DNA of 64,000 nt from Sunxiuqinia sp963974515. GTDB lineage: Bacteria > Bacteroidota > Bacteroidia > Bacteroidales > Prolixibacteraceae. The notes beneath the pieces are model-generated. The model saw nothing but the letters and a program-made list of their open reading frames with translations. It had not been told where the DNA came from and did not search any database. The position numbers and the translations under genes were made by a program. Positions 15,983 to 25,044 of the stretch are shown piece after piece (position 1 is the stretch's first letter; each line of letters starts with the position of its first letter). The stretch covers positions 9,228 to 73,227 of the forward strand of contig NZ_CAXBDD010000011.1 of assembly GCF_963974515.1 (NCBI RefSeq), read 5' to 3'.

Positions 15983-17275
15983 TTAATCGATTTTTAACGC
16001 TTCATAATATACATCGCGGACATTCTTTGCCGAGTTTTTCCACTGCAGGCTGTCCACTTCCTTTTTTCCATGTTTCATAAACATATTCCACATACCAGGA
16101 TAATTTAGCAGCCCGTAGATGGCGTCGGCCATGGCGTGCACATCCCAATAATCGGTCTTTACTGCGTATTTCAGAATTTCGGCAACTCCCGACTGGTTGG
16201 AGATAATGACCGGAACATTGGTCTGCATGGCTTCCAACGGAACAATTCCAAAAGGCTCGGAGACCGAGGGCATCACAAACACATCACTCATGCGAAACAT
16301 ATCAAAAACATCATCGCCTTTCAAAAAGCCGGTGAAGTGAAAATAGTCGGATATCTTCAGTTCGGCAGCTCGTTTCACCATGCCATTCATCATATCGCCG
16401 CTACCAGCCATCACAAAACGAACATTTTTCATCCGCTTGAGCACCAGGTTCGCGGCTTCAACAAAGTACTCGGGTCCTTTCTGCATGGTTATTCGGCCTA
16501 AAAAGGTGACAATTTTTTCTTCCACCCCCTTTTTCAATCGCACTTTTTCTTCCTGGCTGATGGGTTCGACGGCATTGTAAACCGTAGTCACCTTAGCGGG
16601 ATCGATTCCATATTTTTCAATAACAATCCTCCGGGTCATATTGCTCACCGTGATGATTTTATCGGCTGCAAGCATCCCTCTTTGCTCAATGCCGAAAACT
16701 TGCGGATTGACGCTGCCGCCACTCCGGTCAAAATCAGTAGCATGAACATGAATCACCAAGGGCTTTCCGCTGGCTTCCTTCGCTGCAATTCCGGCCGGAT
16801 AGGCCAACCAGTCGTGGGCATGAATCAGGTCAAACTCCTGATCTCGGGCTATGACTTCGGCTACCAACGAATATTTGTAAATTTCATGCAACAAGTCTTT
16901 TCCATACGTGCCGCTAAATTCGAGGCGCCCATCCTCATCGGTTTCTACAAAGCGGGTTTTTTGAGAATACTTTTTACTACTCAGTTTCCAAAACTCCTCT
17001 GGATCCATATAGGGCACCATCCCCGATTCAACTTCATAATAGTCAATTTTCTTTTGAAGGTCGCGAAAATGAATTTTTTTTCGGGTGATAGGCACTTCGT
17101 TGGCCCCCAATAGTCTCATGCTTGATTGATCCTCGTCACCATGAGCTTTAGGAACAACAAAGATCACTTCAACATCCTTGTATTCAGCCAAGCCCCTTGT
17201 TAAACCGTAACAAGCTGTCCCTAATCCCCCAGATATATGTGGAGGGAACTCCCAACCAAACATTAAAACTTTCAT
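15983..17275 (-). CDS. Glycosyltransferase, glycogen synthase-like (GT4/GT5 GT-B fold)
   Basis: 430 residues. The N-terminal Rossmann half has MKVLMFGWEFPPHISGGLG (the GGLG donor loop of starch/glycogen synthases) and LIHAHDWLAYPAG. The C-terminal half has FLGRITMQKGPEYFVEA, FVMAGSGD and the EX7E-type segment MPSVSEPFGIVPLEAM. This is a GT-B retaining transferase. Its place between the debranching enzyme (20 bases upstream) and the GH57 gene (12 bases downstream) points to elongation of glycogen from a nucleotide-glucose donor. The fold is certain. The donor (ADP- or UDP-glucose) and strict GlgA identity are not, and no glgC is in the window. Confidence 0.9.
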   Translation of the reverse strand: MKVLMFGWEFPPHISGGLGTACYGLTRGLAEYKDVEVIFVVPKAHGDEDQSSMRLLGANEVPITRKKIHFRDLQKKIDYYEVESGMVPYMDPEEFWKLSSKKYSQKTRFVETDEDGRLEFSGTYGKDLLHEIYKYSLVAEVIARDQEFDLIHAHDWLAYPAGIAAKEASGKPLVIHVHATDFDRSGGSVNPQVFGIEQRGMLAADKIITVSNMTRRIVIEKYGIDPAKVTTVYNAVEPISQEEKVRLKKGVEEKIVTFLGRITMQKGPEYFVEAANLVLKRMKNVRFVMAGSGDMMNGMVKRAAELKISDYFHFTGFLKGDDVFDMFRMSDVFVMPSVSEPFGIVPLEAMQTNVPVIISNQSGVAEILKYAVKTDYWDVHAMADAIYGLLNYPGMWNMFMKHGKKEVDSLQWKNSAKNVRDVYYEALKID

Positions 17276-17295
17276 ATGTATTCTATTTTAAAAAA

Positions 17296-19242
17296 TTATT
17301 CTACAAATTTGACTGCCAACTTATTACATCGGATCAAAGCAGCGACACTCCATGCCTGCGAGATCGCTCCTTTGCCCTGGTGTGGGGGATTTCCGTTGTA
17401 GTTCTCAGGAATGGTACCGATACAATGTTCAGTCATTTCCTCTTCAAATCCTTCTATTATATTTTTAACAAACGGCAGCCCCCCTCTTTTATGAATCTTC
17501 AAATAACCATCGACAAAAAACATTAATAGCCAAGGCCAAACGGTTCCCTGGTGAAGTGTTTTGTCCCGTTCGGAAATACTTCCTGCACAAATGCCTTCAT
17601 AATCGGCACTTCGGGGAGACAATGTCCTCAATCCTCTCGGAGTCAGGAGTTGTTGTTTTGCGGTACTGAGTATCTGTTTCTGCTTTTCCCGGTCAAGCGG
17701 ACTGTAATCCAAGGCGGCAGCGATAACCATATTGGGTCTGACAGACCAGTCCTTGGCTCCATTTTTAACACTATCAGCTAAATAGCCGTGTTCTTCGCAC
17801 CAAAATTCATTGATAAACGAATCAGCAATTTGCTTGGGCAAGGCTTCCCATTGCTTGGTGAACTCCTTATCTTGGACAGCTTCAGCCAGCTCCAGTGCAA
17901 AACAGATAGCGTTGTACCAAAGGGCATTCACTTCAACAGGCATTCCAGCCCGTTGAACAACTGGCTTGCCATTCACATACGAATCCATCCAGGTCAGCGC
18001 CAGGTTTTCGGATTCGCCTTCAATCAGGCTTCGCTCATTCATTTTTATATTGAAGCTCGTCCCCTCACGGTACGCGTTCAATATTTGCTTCATAACACCC
18101 CCGTACTTTTCCCATATGTGTTTACTGTTTTTTGCTTCATTCGTGTATTGCTGCAAGGCCCAGAAAAACCAAAGCGGTGTGTCTATATTGTTGTAAGCTG
18201 GTTGTCGTATTCCGTTAACATTGGGGAAGAGGCCATCTTTCAACTGCTTCAACTGGGTATCAACCACCGCTTCAAACAAATCGGGTTCATCCTGATCGAG
18301 CGTAAGAGCAGGCAGCGCAACAAATGTTTGCCGTGGCACGAACCCATACCAGGGAAAACCTGCAATGAGATCATGCGATCCCCCTTTCTCTACAAAGAAT
18401 TGCCGCCCGGCATTCATCAGGTAACTCATAAATGTATCACGCGGTGGTCGTTTATTGAGCTCTCGTGTGAACTTTGCTTTTAACGCATTGGGACCTGCTT
18501 CGTTGATCGAAGCTGAAAACACGATACTTTCACCTTTTTTTATCGGCAACTCAAAGTACCCCGGAACAAACAAATCTTCCCGATAATCATAGCCCCTGTT
18601 TTTCTCTTTCAGGTATTCGATATTGTTGTACCAATCAGGCACGGCAATAAATTCGACTGGTTTAGAAAACTGCATGTGCAAAAACGGATAGCCTTCATAC
18701 AGTTTCATTTTTATTCCATTGGATACTTTCTTGTATTTCGTATTGGCATACAGGTTTGCTTTACTCAAGCCATGCACACTTCTAAAAGCCAAAAACGGCT
18801 TAAAGCGCAAAACGGTAGGCGAATTGGCTTCTATCAGCGTGTAGCGGGTGAGCACCTGCTGTTCATTCTCAACCAATATGCGCTCCTTAGTCAGCACAAC
18901 TCCCCCGACACGAAAGGTTGTCGTTGGAATCCGATCAACTTCAAAATCGCGAATGTACTTATGTCCTTTGGGTTCATAAAAATCACCTTCGTATTTATGG
19001 ATCCCTAAATTAAATTGGGCTCCATGCTGAATGACCGTCTCGTCAAAAGAGGACAGCAACACATGTTTGTCGCCATCCAGTTCATCGAGCTGGCAGACTA
19101 ACAAACCATGATACTTTCGGGTATTGCATCCGGAAATCGTGGTACTAATGTATGAACCTGCCCGGTTTGACCGGAGAACTTCCCGTGAAAGGGAGTATTC
19201 CAGATTAACTAAACGACTTTTATCAAATTTTAAGTAGCTCAT
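17296..19242 (-). CDS. Glycogen debranching enzyme (amylo-alpha-1,6-glucosidase, GDE_C)
   Basis: 648 residues in the archaeal/bacterial-type debranching architecture. The N-terminal beta domain begins with EYSLSREVLRSNRAGSYISTTISGCNTRKYHGLLV. A C-terminal (alpha/alpha)6 GDE_C barrel has LIAGFPWYGFVPRQTFVALP, NIDTPLWFFWALQQY, LTWMDSYVNGKPVVQRAGMPVEVNALWY (shown here to mark position) and HQGTVWPWLLMFF. It removes alpha-1,6 branch stubs left by phosphorylase. It starts 104 bases after the GSCFA gene and ends 20 bases before the synthase-like gene, so it probably heads the downstream sub-operon. Full length, no anomalies seen. Confidence 0.94.
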   Translation of the reverse strand: MSYLKFDKSRLVNLEYSLSREVLRSNRAGSYISTTISGCNTRKYHGLLVCQLDELDGDKHVLLSSFDETVIQHGAQFNLGIHKYEGDFYEPKGHKYIRDFEVDRIPTTTFRVGGVVLTKERILVENEQQVLTRYTLIEANSPTVLRFKPFLAFRSVHGLSKANLYANTKYKKVSNGIKMKLYEGYPFLHMQFSKPVEFIAVPDWYNNIEYLKEKNRGYDYREDLFVPGYFELPIKKGESIVFSASINEAGPNALKAKFTRELNKRPPRDTFMSYLMNAGRQFFVEKGGSHDLIAGFPWYGFVPRQTFVALPALTLDQDEPDLFEAVVDTQLKQLKDGLFPNVNGIRQPAYNNIDTPLWFFWALQQYTNEAKNSKHIWEKYGGVMKQILNAYREGTSFNIKMNERSLIEGESENLALTWMDSYVNGKPVVQRAGMPVEVNALWYNAICFALELAEAVQDKEFTKQWEALPKQIADSFINEFWCEEHGYLADSVKNGAKDWSVRPNMVIAAALDYSPLDREKQKQILSTAKQQLLTPRGLRTLSPRSADYEGICAGSISERDKTLHQGTVWPWLLMFFVDGYLKIHKRGGLPFVKNIIEGFEEEMTEHCIGTIPENYNGNPPHQGKGAISQAWSVAALIRCNKLAVKFVE

Positions 19243-19346
19243 AGTTCCAGACGTTGGGCTTAATCAAATTAGTAAATTAAATTTATAAACAACAGGTGAT
19301 CAGATCGGGATGGCAATTCTGTACAAATGTACGGAAAGAAATCCGT

Positions 19347-20363
19347 TCATATTTTGCTTCCTTGCTGATAACCATTCAATTCAAGTTCAAAGTGTTTCTT
19401 TTCATTTCCTAAATTAAGAAAAGGAAAAGTTTTCAATAAATTATTGATCTCTTTTAAGTTGTATAACAGAAAATTCTCATACGCTTTGGACGTTTTTTGA
19501 TAAGGACGATGCTCCATTGCCTTAACAATTTTCAGTACCTGACCAGTCAACCTCAGACTTTCTTCTGCAATCATTTTCGAGCTGAACTTCTGCCAAATAT
19601 GGTCAACGGCTTGCTCACTAATGTGCAACATGTCAGGCGCATAAAAACGATAGTCGCGTAGTTCGTCCATCACAATTTCGTACGATGGAAAGTAGGCGCA
19701 TTGCTCTTCGCCGAAGCCTGTAATCAACCGATCAACAGCCAGCAATAAGCTTGCTTTGCTCAGCTGATTCTCAACGGCACCATCTTTCCAATGACGTATT
19801 GGGCTGACCGTGAAGAGGATCTTTAACTTTGGGTTAAATCTCCAAAGCGCCAAAATTAGCTCCCGGTACTCTTCCACAATCTCGCCAGGTGTCAACCGAA
19901 GACGTTTAAACTCAGTAGCCGGCAGCTTGTGACAGTTTGAAACGATTTGCCCGGTTCTTTTCAATTCGAAAATCCAGGCCGTACCCAGCGATAGGATTAA
20001 AAACTCGCTTTCCTTTAAATGCTTTGCCGAACGACTCAACTGCTCATTGATTCCGTCCAATGTCTGCTGCTGGTTGGTCGATGAAAACCGACTGTGATGG
20101 TCGAAGCTGTGCCAAACGCCATCGTGTTCAACTAAATCAGCCTGAGTATACGTTTTTCCATCCATGAGCAAACGCAGGCTTTTGGCAATCGACTGTGGAT
20201 TATACAAAGTCCCAAAGGGGTTCAAATCAACCTGAAACTTTAGCTGCAGCATCCGCTGACCAATATTTTCGGCAAAGCACGAACCAACCAGCATCAATTT
20301 TGACTGATGGTCGATCTTCCACCCCAAATCCTTTATGCTTACTGCTGTATAGTATTGATTCAT
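19347..20363 (-). CDS. GSCFA domain protein
   Basis: 338 residues. The defining G-S-C-F-A motif is present as LMLVGSCFAENIGQRM. It is followed by DLNPFGTLYNPQSIA, LSLGTAWIFEL and a C-terminal ISEQAVDHIW containing a likely catalytic His. The family (PF08885) is related to SGNH/GDSL hydrolases. The Ser of GSCFA and the late Asp/His would form the active site. Family members have no settled substrate. The gene starts directly at the glgB stop (TAA then ATG, no gap), so it is translated with the branching enzyme. This suggests a glycogen-linked esterase-like role, but that is inference. Confidence 0.9.
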   Translation of the reverse strand: MNQYYTAVSIKDLGWKIDHQSKLMLVGSCFAENIGQRMLQLKFQVDLNPFGTLYNPQSIAKSLRLLMDGKTYTQADLVEHDGVWHSFDHHSRFSSTNQQQTLDGINEQLSRSAKHLKESEFLILSLGTAWIFELKRTGQIVSNCHKLPATEFKRLRLTPGEIVEEYRELILALWRFNPKLKILFTVSPIRHWKDGAVENQLSKASLLLAVDRLITGFGEEQCAYFPSYEIVMDELRDYRFYAPDMLHISEQAVDHIWQKFSSKMIAEESLRLTGQVLKIVKAMEHRPYQKTSKAYENFLLYNLKEINNLLKTFPFLNLGNEKKHFELELNGYQQGSKI

Positions 20364-22376
20364 TTATCTTACGCGTTTAAAAGCTTCCTTTTTCAGAACG
20401 ATCGCAGTTCGGGCCGGCAAGTACAGATGCAGGTAGTGCTGACTAGTTAAACCAGCTGATGGCCTTGTATAGTAGGTCATACGCTTATCAATCCGCTCTT
20501 GTCCCCCAAAGCGTTCCTCATCAGTATTAAAAAGAATTTTGAACTTGGAAGGTTCAATCGGAATCCCATAATCTGTAAATGATTGTGTCGGATTGAAATT
20601 AAACACCACCAGGAATTGGCCCCGCTGATAACTCAGCACCTTATCGCCGTTATTGTCGTAGCGCCAAATTACTTCGGGGCTTTCCAGCAAACCGACCTGC
20701 CGAATCCACTGCATCATTTGCTGGTCGAAATCCGATAATAAGTGGTACCGTAACTCCTTGTTGTCGGCCAAGCTCCAAATACGCCGGGCATGTTTGTACG
20801 ACCAATTATTTCCCAGTCGCGGAAAGTCGATCCACTCGGGGTGTCCAAATTCATTGCCCATAAAGTTGAGATACGCGCCGCCAGCACAGGTTACCGTAGC
20901 CAGCCGGATCATTTTGTGCAACGCCATTCCCCGTTCAACCAGCAGGTTAGGCTGGTCTTTGCGCATGCTAAAGTACATTTCCTTATCAATCAGCCTGAAT
21001 ATAATTGTTTTGTCACCCACCAGCGCCTGATCATGCGATTCGGCATAGCTCACCACTTTTTCATCCAGCCGCTTCGAGGTCAGTTCATGAAATATCTGTC
21101 CCATATCCCAGTTATCGTCCGGAATCTCCTTAATCAACTTAATCCAGAAATCGGGCACGCCCATGGCCATTCGGTAATCAAAACCATATCCTCCCTCGTC
21201 AATTGGAGTGGCCAGTCCAGGCATACCACTCACCTCTTCGGCAATGGAGATGGCATTGGGATCCACTTCGTGGATGAGTTTGTTGGCCAGGCAGAAATAG
21301 CTGACAGCTTCCTGATCCACACCGTCATCGTAATAATCGGCATATTTCGTAAACGCTTTCCCTAATCCATGATCGAAGTAAAGCATACTGGTCACGCCGT
21401 CGAAACGATAACCATCAAACTTAAAATCTTCCAGCCAATAGCGGATATTAGATAGCAAAAAATGCAACACTTCGTTCTTTCCATAATTGAAGCAATAAGA
21501 ATCCCAGGCTGGATGCTCTCCTTTTGGACCCGAATGAAAAAACTGATACCGGGTGCCGTCGTAATTTCCCAGTCCCTCAACTTCGTTCTTCACTGCATGA
21601 GAATGAACCAAGTCGATAATGACCGCGAGTCCCATCCCATGAGCCTCATCAATGAGCTGCTTCAATTCTTCGGGTGTTCCAAAACGCGATGAAGGCGCAA
21701 AAAAGCTCGACACATGATATCCGAAACTTCCGTAGTAGGGATGTTCCGGAATAGCCATAAGCTGCACCGTGTTGTAGCCGGCCGCCTTGATGCGCGGCAA
21801 AATCTGCTCCCGAAATTCATTATAGGTATGCACCCGCTCTTCTTCGCCGGCCATTCCAATATGACTTTCGTAGATCAGCGGCGCTTCTTCGGCCCGTCTA
21901 TAGTTTGGGTGCTTCCATTCAAAGTCTTTCTCCTGAATCCACACCTGCGCATTGAAAAGCTTGCTCTCTTGATCCTGAACCACGCGCTTGCACCAGGCTG
22001 GAATTCGTTTACCACTGCCGCCACTCCAATGCATAGAAAAGGCATAGAGCTGTCCGTGCTCGAGTTTATCTTCGGGCAGAAACAATTCCCAGCGCCCGTC
22101 GCCAATCGACTGCAGGAGATAGTCTTCCCGTTCCTGCCAGTCGTTAAACTCGCCAATCATATAGATTTGGGTTGCGTTGGGTGCCCAATCGCGAATGACC
22201 CAACCTTTGCTGATTTTGTGCAAGCCAAACCAATGATGTCCACTTGCGAAATCTTTTAACGAGCCTTGTTGTGTAAGTTCCAGCTCTTTCGCTTTGGCTT
22301 GATTTATTCGATCGATAATAATCGGTGCATGAGGTTCCAGATACCGATCGTTTTGTACTAATTGTGGTAATTCCAT
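20364..22376 (-). CDS. glgB: 1,4-alpha-glucan branching enzyme, eukaryote-like GH13_8 type
   Basis: 670 residues. An N-terminal CBM48 domain (residues about 45-130, WVIRDWAPNATQIYMIGEFNDW) precedes the GH13 barrel. The barrel has region I DLVHSHAVKN, region II DGYRFDGVTS (Asp326 nucleophile), region III SIAEEVSGMPG (Glu380 acid/base) and region IV YAESHDQALVGDK. The S-H-A-x-K-N, FDGVTSMLY and SHDQALVGDK strings are those of animal/plant branching enzymes, not of E. coli GlgB, so I assign it to GH13_8. It transfers alpha-1,4 chains to 6-positions to make branches. It is first in the glycogen string and is fused head-to-tail with the GSCFA gene without spacing. Confidence 0.95.
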   Translation of the reverse strand: MELPQLVQNDRYLEPHAPIIIDRINQAKAKELELTQQGSLKDFASGHHWFGLHKISKGWVIRDWAPNATQIYMIGEFNDWQEREDYLLQSIGDGRWELFLPEDKLEHGQLYAFSMHWSGGSGKRIPAWCKRVVQDQESKLFNAQVWIQEKDFEWKHPNYRRAEEAPLIYESHIGMAGEEERVHTYNEFREQILPRIKAAGYNTVQLMAIPEHPYYGSFGYHVSSFFAPSSRFGTPEELKQLIDEAHGMGLAVIIDLVHSHAVKNEVEGLGNYDGTRYQFFHSGPKGEHPAWDSYCFNYGKNEVLHFLLSNIRYWLEDFKFDGYRFDGVTSMLYFDHGLGKAFTKYADYYDDGVDQEAVSYFCLANKLIHEVDPNAISIAEEVSGMPGLATPIDEGGYGFDYRMAMGVPDFWIKLIKEIPDDNWDMGQIFHELTSKRLDEKVVSYAESHDQALVGDKTIIFRLIDKEMYFSMRKDQPNLLVERGMALHKMIRLATVTCAGGAYLNFMGNEFGHPEWIDFPRLGNNWSYKHARRIWSLADNKELRYHLLSDFDQQMMQWIRQVGLLESPEVIWRYDNNGDKVLSYQRGQFLVVFNFNPTQSFTDYGIPIEPSKFKILFNTDEERFGGQERIDKRMTYYTRPSAGLTSQHYLHLYLPARTAIVLKKEAFKRVR

Positions 22377-22392
22377 AGGTGAATGCTTTCCC

Positions 22393-22400
22393 TAAAGATA
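22393..22400 (-). promoter_or_regulatory. Possible -7 element of the glgB transcript
   Basis: On the minus strand TATCTTTA, one base off the Bacteroidota TAnnTTTG consensus, 16 bases before the glgB ATG. No clear -33 TTG was found, so this is weak. Confidence 0.3.
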
Positions 22401-22568
22401 TGAAAATGCCCGATAGAATGCCACCAATTCCGGTTTAAATCAACAATAATTCACACCACATCACATTTGACAAAAATTAACCAAAACATATTATTGAACA
22501 GCTGTTGAAATTTCGTCAAAAACTTTATTCCGCTTATCTTATCATGCACAACCTGAAATTAAATTGAG

Positions 22569-24527
22569 ATGAAAAAACTATTCAAAGTCATTCTCTATTT
22601 CCTTCTGATCGTCTTGGGAATTATTCTGATAGCCACCCTCGTTTTTAATGCTTACTACGCCACATTAAACAAGCGGGCAAAAAAGGAGCTTCAGGAAGTA
22701 CCGCGATTAATCGTTGGCGAACTCCAGTTTAGGGATCTAAACAAAAACGGTAAGCTGGACCCTTACGAAGATCGCCGCCAACCTGTCGATGTTCGGGTTG
22801 AAGATGTCCTTTCGCGAATGACTTTGGACGAAAAAGTCGGGTTGATGTGGCAGCCACCCATTGGCGTTGGCGACCAAGGAGAGCTTCAGAGTAAACCCGG
22901 AATACTAAGCTCAGTTTCCACCTATGATGCCATCATTCATAAAAAGCTCAACCACTTCAATCTGTTTACTGTTCCGGCAACCAAAGCCCTGGCCAACTGG
23001 TCGAACAACTTGCAGCAACTGGCAGAACAAACACGCTTGGGTATTCCGGTCAGCATCAGCACCGACCCCCGGCACGGGATTTCCAACTTTATTGGAATGG
23101 GCTTACTTGGCGGCAATTGGTCCCGCTGGCCTGAACCCATTGGATTGGCTGCCATCGGCGACTCGTCGTTGGTGGTTGAGTTTGGACAAATCGCCCGACA
23201 AGAGTACCGTGCGGTGGGTATCCACACAGCGCTTCATCCGATGGCCGATTTGGCAACCGACCCGCGTTGGGCCCGAATCAACGGGACTTTTGGCGAAGAT
23301 GCCAAGCTCTCGGCAAGACTGACCGCAGCGTATATCCATGGATTTCAGGGCGACAAGCTTGATACAAACAGTGTGGCCTGTATGACCAAACACTGGCCCG
23401 GCGGAGGCCCGCAAGAAAAAGGTGAAGATGCTCATTTTCATTATGGGAAAAACCAGGTTTACCCGGGCAATAATTTCGCCTACCACCTCATTCCTTTTGA
23501 AGCCGCCCTTAAAGCCAATACTGCGATGATAATGCCTTATTATGGAATTGCTGTTGACCAGACCAGCGAAAATGTCGGCATGAGCTTCAACAAGGAAATC
23601 ATTACCAAATTGCTGCGCGAAGAATATGGCTACGACGGCGTTGTTTGCTCCGACTGGGGCATTATTGAAGGTTTCTCGTTTCTAGGCTACGAACTGGTGG
23701 AAGCTAAAAACTGGGGCGTTGAAAAACTGACGGTTGACGAACGAATTGCCAAAGTGATTGATGCCGGGGTGGATCAGCTGGGCGGAAACATGCACACCCG
23801 GCAGCTGCTTCGGCTTGTTCGGAAAGGAGTGGTTTCGGAGGATCGAATCAACCAATCGGCTCGACGCTTGCTACGGGTGAAATTTGAACTGGGTTTGTTT
23901 GATAATCCTTTTGTCGACCCGGAGCAGGCTGTTGAAATTGTCAATCAAAAGAAATTCCAGAAGAAGGGAAAACTGGCCCAGCGAAAATCAATCGTACTGC
24001 TAAAAAATCAGTTGAATGGAGGAGGCGGAAAAGTCCTTCCATTGACGAAAGGAATAAAAATCTATACCGAAAACATTAATCCCGAATTAGCGTCAAACTA
24101 TGCCACTGTGGTCAATCAACCCGAGGAGGCCGACTTCGCCATACTCCGGCTCAACACGCCGTTTGAGGAACGAACTGATGATTTTATCGAGCGGATGTTT
24201 CACCAAGGCGATTTAAATTTTCCGGAGGCTGAACTTTCGCGACTGCTCAACATCATGCGAAAAAAACCAACCATCATTTGCATGTACCTGGACCGTCCGG
24301 CTGTGATTCCCGAAATCAGCAAGCAAAGCAGCGGGCTGCTGGCTGATTTTGGCGCTGAAGATGACGCGGTGCTGGATGTTATTTTTGGAGACTTTAAGCC
24401 ACATGCCAAACTTCCCTTCGAACTTCCTTCGTCTATGGAAGCTGTAGAAGCCCAGAAAGAAGATATGCCCTACGATTCGAAAGACCCCTTGTATCCATTT
24501 GGATTTGGCCTGACTTACGGCGAATAG
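22569..24527 (+). CDS. GH3 family glycoside hydrolase, membrane-anchored
   Basis: 652 residues. An uncleaved-looking hydrophobic anchor at residues 4-28 comes first, then a DLNKNGKLDPYED loop resembling an EF-hand-like calcium site. The GH3 (alpha/beta)8 domain follows, with SRMTLDEKVGLM, IPVSISTDPRHG, TKHWPGGGPQEKGEDAH and the nucleophile signature GVVCSDWG (Asp362). A C-terminal GH3_C alpha/beta sandwich has KSIVLLKN and ends at YPFGFGLTYGE. Family members are exo-acting beta-glucosidases, xylosidases or related. The long insert with KGEDAHFHYGKNQVYPGNN fits the beta-glucosidase-like subset, but the substrate is not determined. It is a single-gene unit diverging from glgB. Confidence 0.92.
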   Translation: MKKLFKVILYFLLIVLGIILIATLVFNAYYATLNKRAKKELQEVPRLIVGELQFRDLNKNGKLDPYEDRRQPVDVRVEDVLSRMTLDEKVGLMWQPPIGVGDQGELQSKPGILSSVSTYDAIIHKKLNHFNLFTVPATKALANWSNNLQQLAEQTRLGIPVSISTDPRHGISNFIGMGLLGGNWSRWPEPIGLAAIGDSSLVVEFGQIARQEYRAVGIHTALHPMADLATDPRWARINGTFGEDAKLSARLTAAYIHGFQGDKLDTNSVACMTKHWPGGGPQEKGEDAHFHYGKNQVYPGNNFAYHLIPFEAALKANTAMIMPYYGIAVDQTSENVGMSFNKEIITKLLREEYGYDGVVCSDWGIIEGFSFLGYELVEAKNWGVEKLTVDERIAKVIDAGVDQLGGNMHTRQLLRLVRKGVVSEDRINQSARRLLRVKFELGLFDNPFVDPEQAVEIVNQKKFQKKGKLAQRKSIVLLKNQLNGGGGKVLPLTKGIKIYTENINPELASNYATVVNQPEEADFAILRLNTPFEERTDDFIERMFHQGDLNFPEAELSRLLNIMRKKPTIICMYLDRPAVIPEISKQSSGLLADFGAEDDAVLDVIFGDFKPHAKLPFELPSSMEAVEAQKEDMPYDSKDPLYPFGFGLTYGE

Positions 24528-24970
24528 GTGAACCAACTCGCCTCCACTTTTCTCCGGTGCTCATGTACAAACGTACCCGTCAAACTGCCGGCGGGGGTTC
24601 GTAATCAAACAATCATGGCTCCACTCCATGCCGGCGAAGTCTTTTTTAAATAATCAAAGCTCCACTTCTCGCTGGGGAAGCCATCATTAATTAATGACGA
24701 CTCTGGCTTATTACTTTAGCTCATCAATGTCTGACCCATCCTGACCGTCTCTTTTCAAGCTACGCTTTGCGCACAGCTACTGAGGCCGTTTGGCTTTAAC
24801 CAACGGATCAGGGAAGCGATACAGATAACGGCTTGCCGCATCAGTGAATGGGGCTAAAGACCCGAAAAACAGCACAGGATGCGGTGCGCTGGATTAATCC
24901 AACGGCAATACAAGAGCTTGTGCTCAATTCACCGATCGATGAGGCGGGATACTTGAGCCTACCAATAACT
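24528..24970. other. Gene-free stretch between GH3 gene and katG
   Basis: About 440 bases. Frames here are short and resemble nothing I recognise. There is no tRNA-like fold and no repeat strong enough to call. Words such as CTCCACTTCTC recur loosely near 24541, 24618 and 24659, too degenerate to be a repeat. Confidence 0.4.
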
Positions 24971-24998
24971 CGGGGTGACCTGTTTCCAAATCACCCCG
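24971..24998 (-). terminator. Hairpin downstream of katG, possible terminator
   Basis: CGGGGTGA and TCACCCCG are a perfect 8-bp inverted repeat with a 12-base loop, 47 bases beyond the katG stop. No long T tract follows on either strand, so its terminator role is tentative. Confidence 0.45.
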
Positions 24999-25044
24999 GC
25001 TCTATTTTCTACCAATACCTGAATGAATTCAGGCTGTTCTATGT

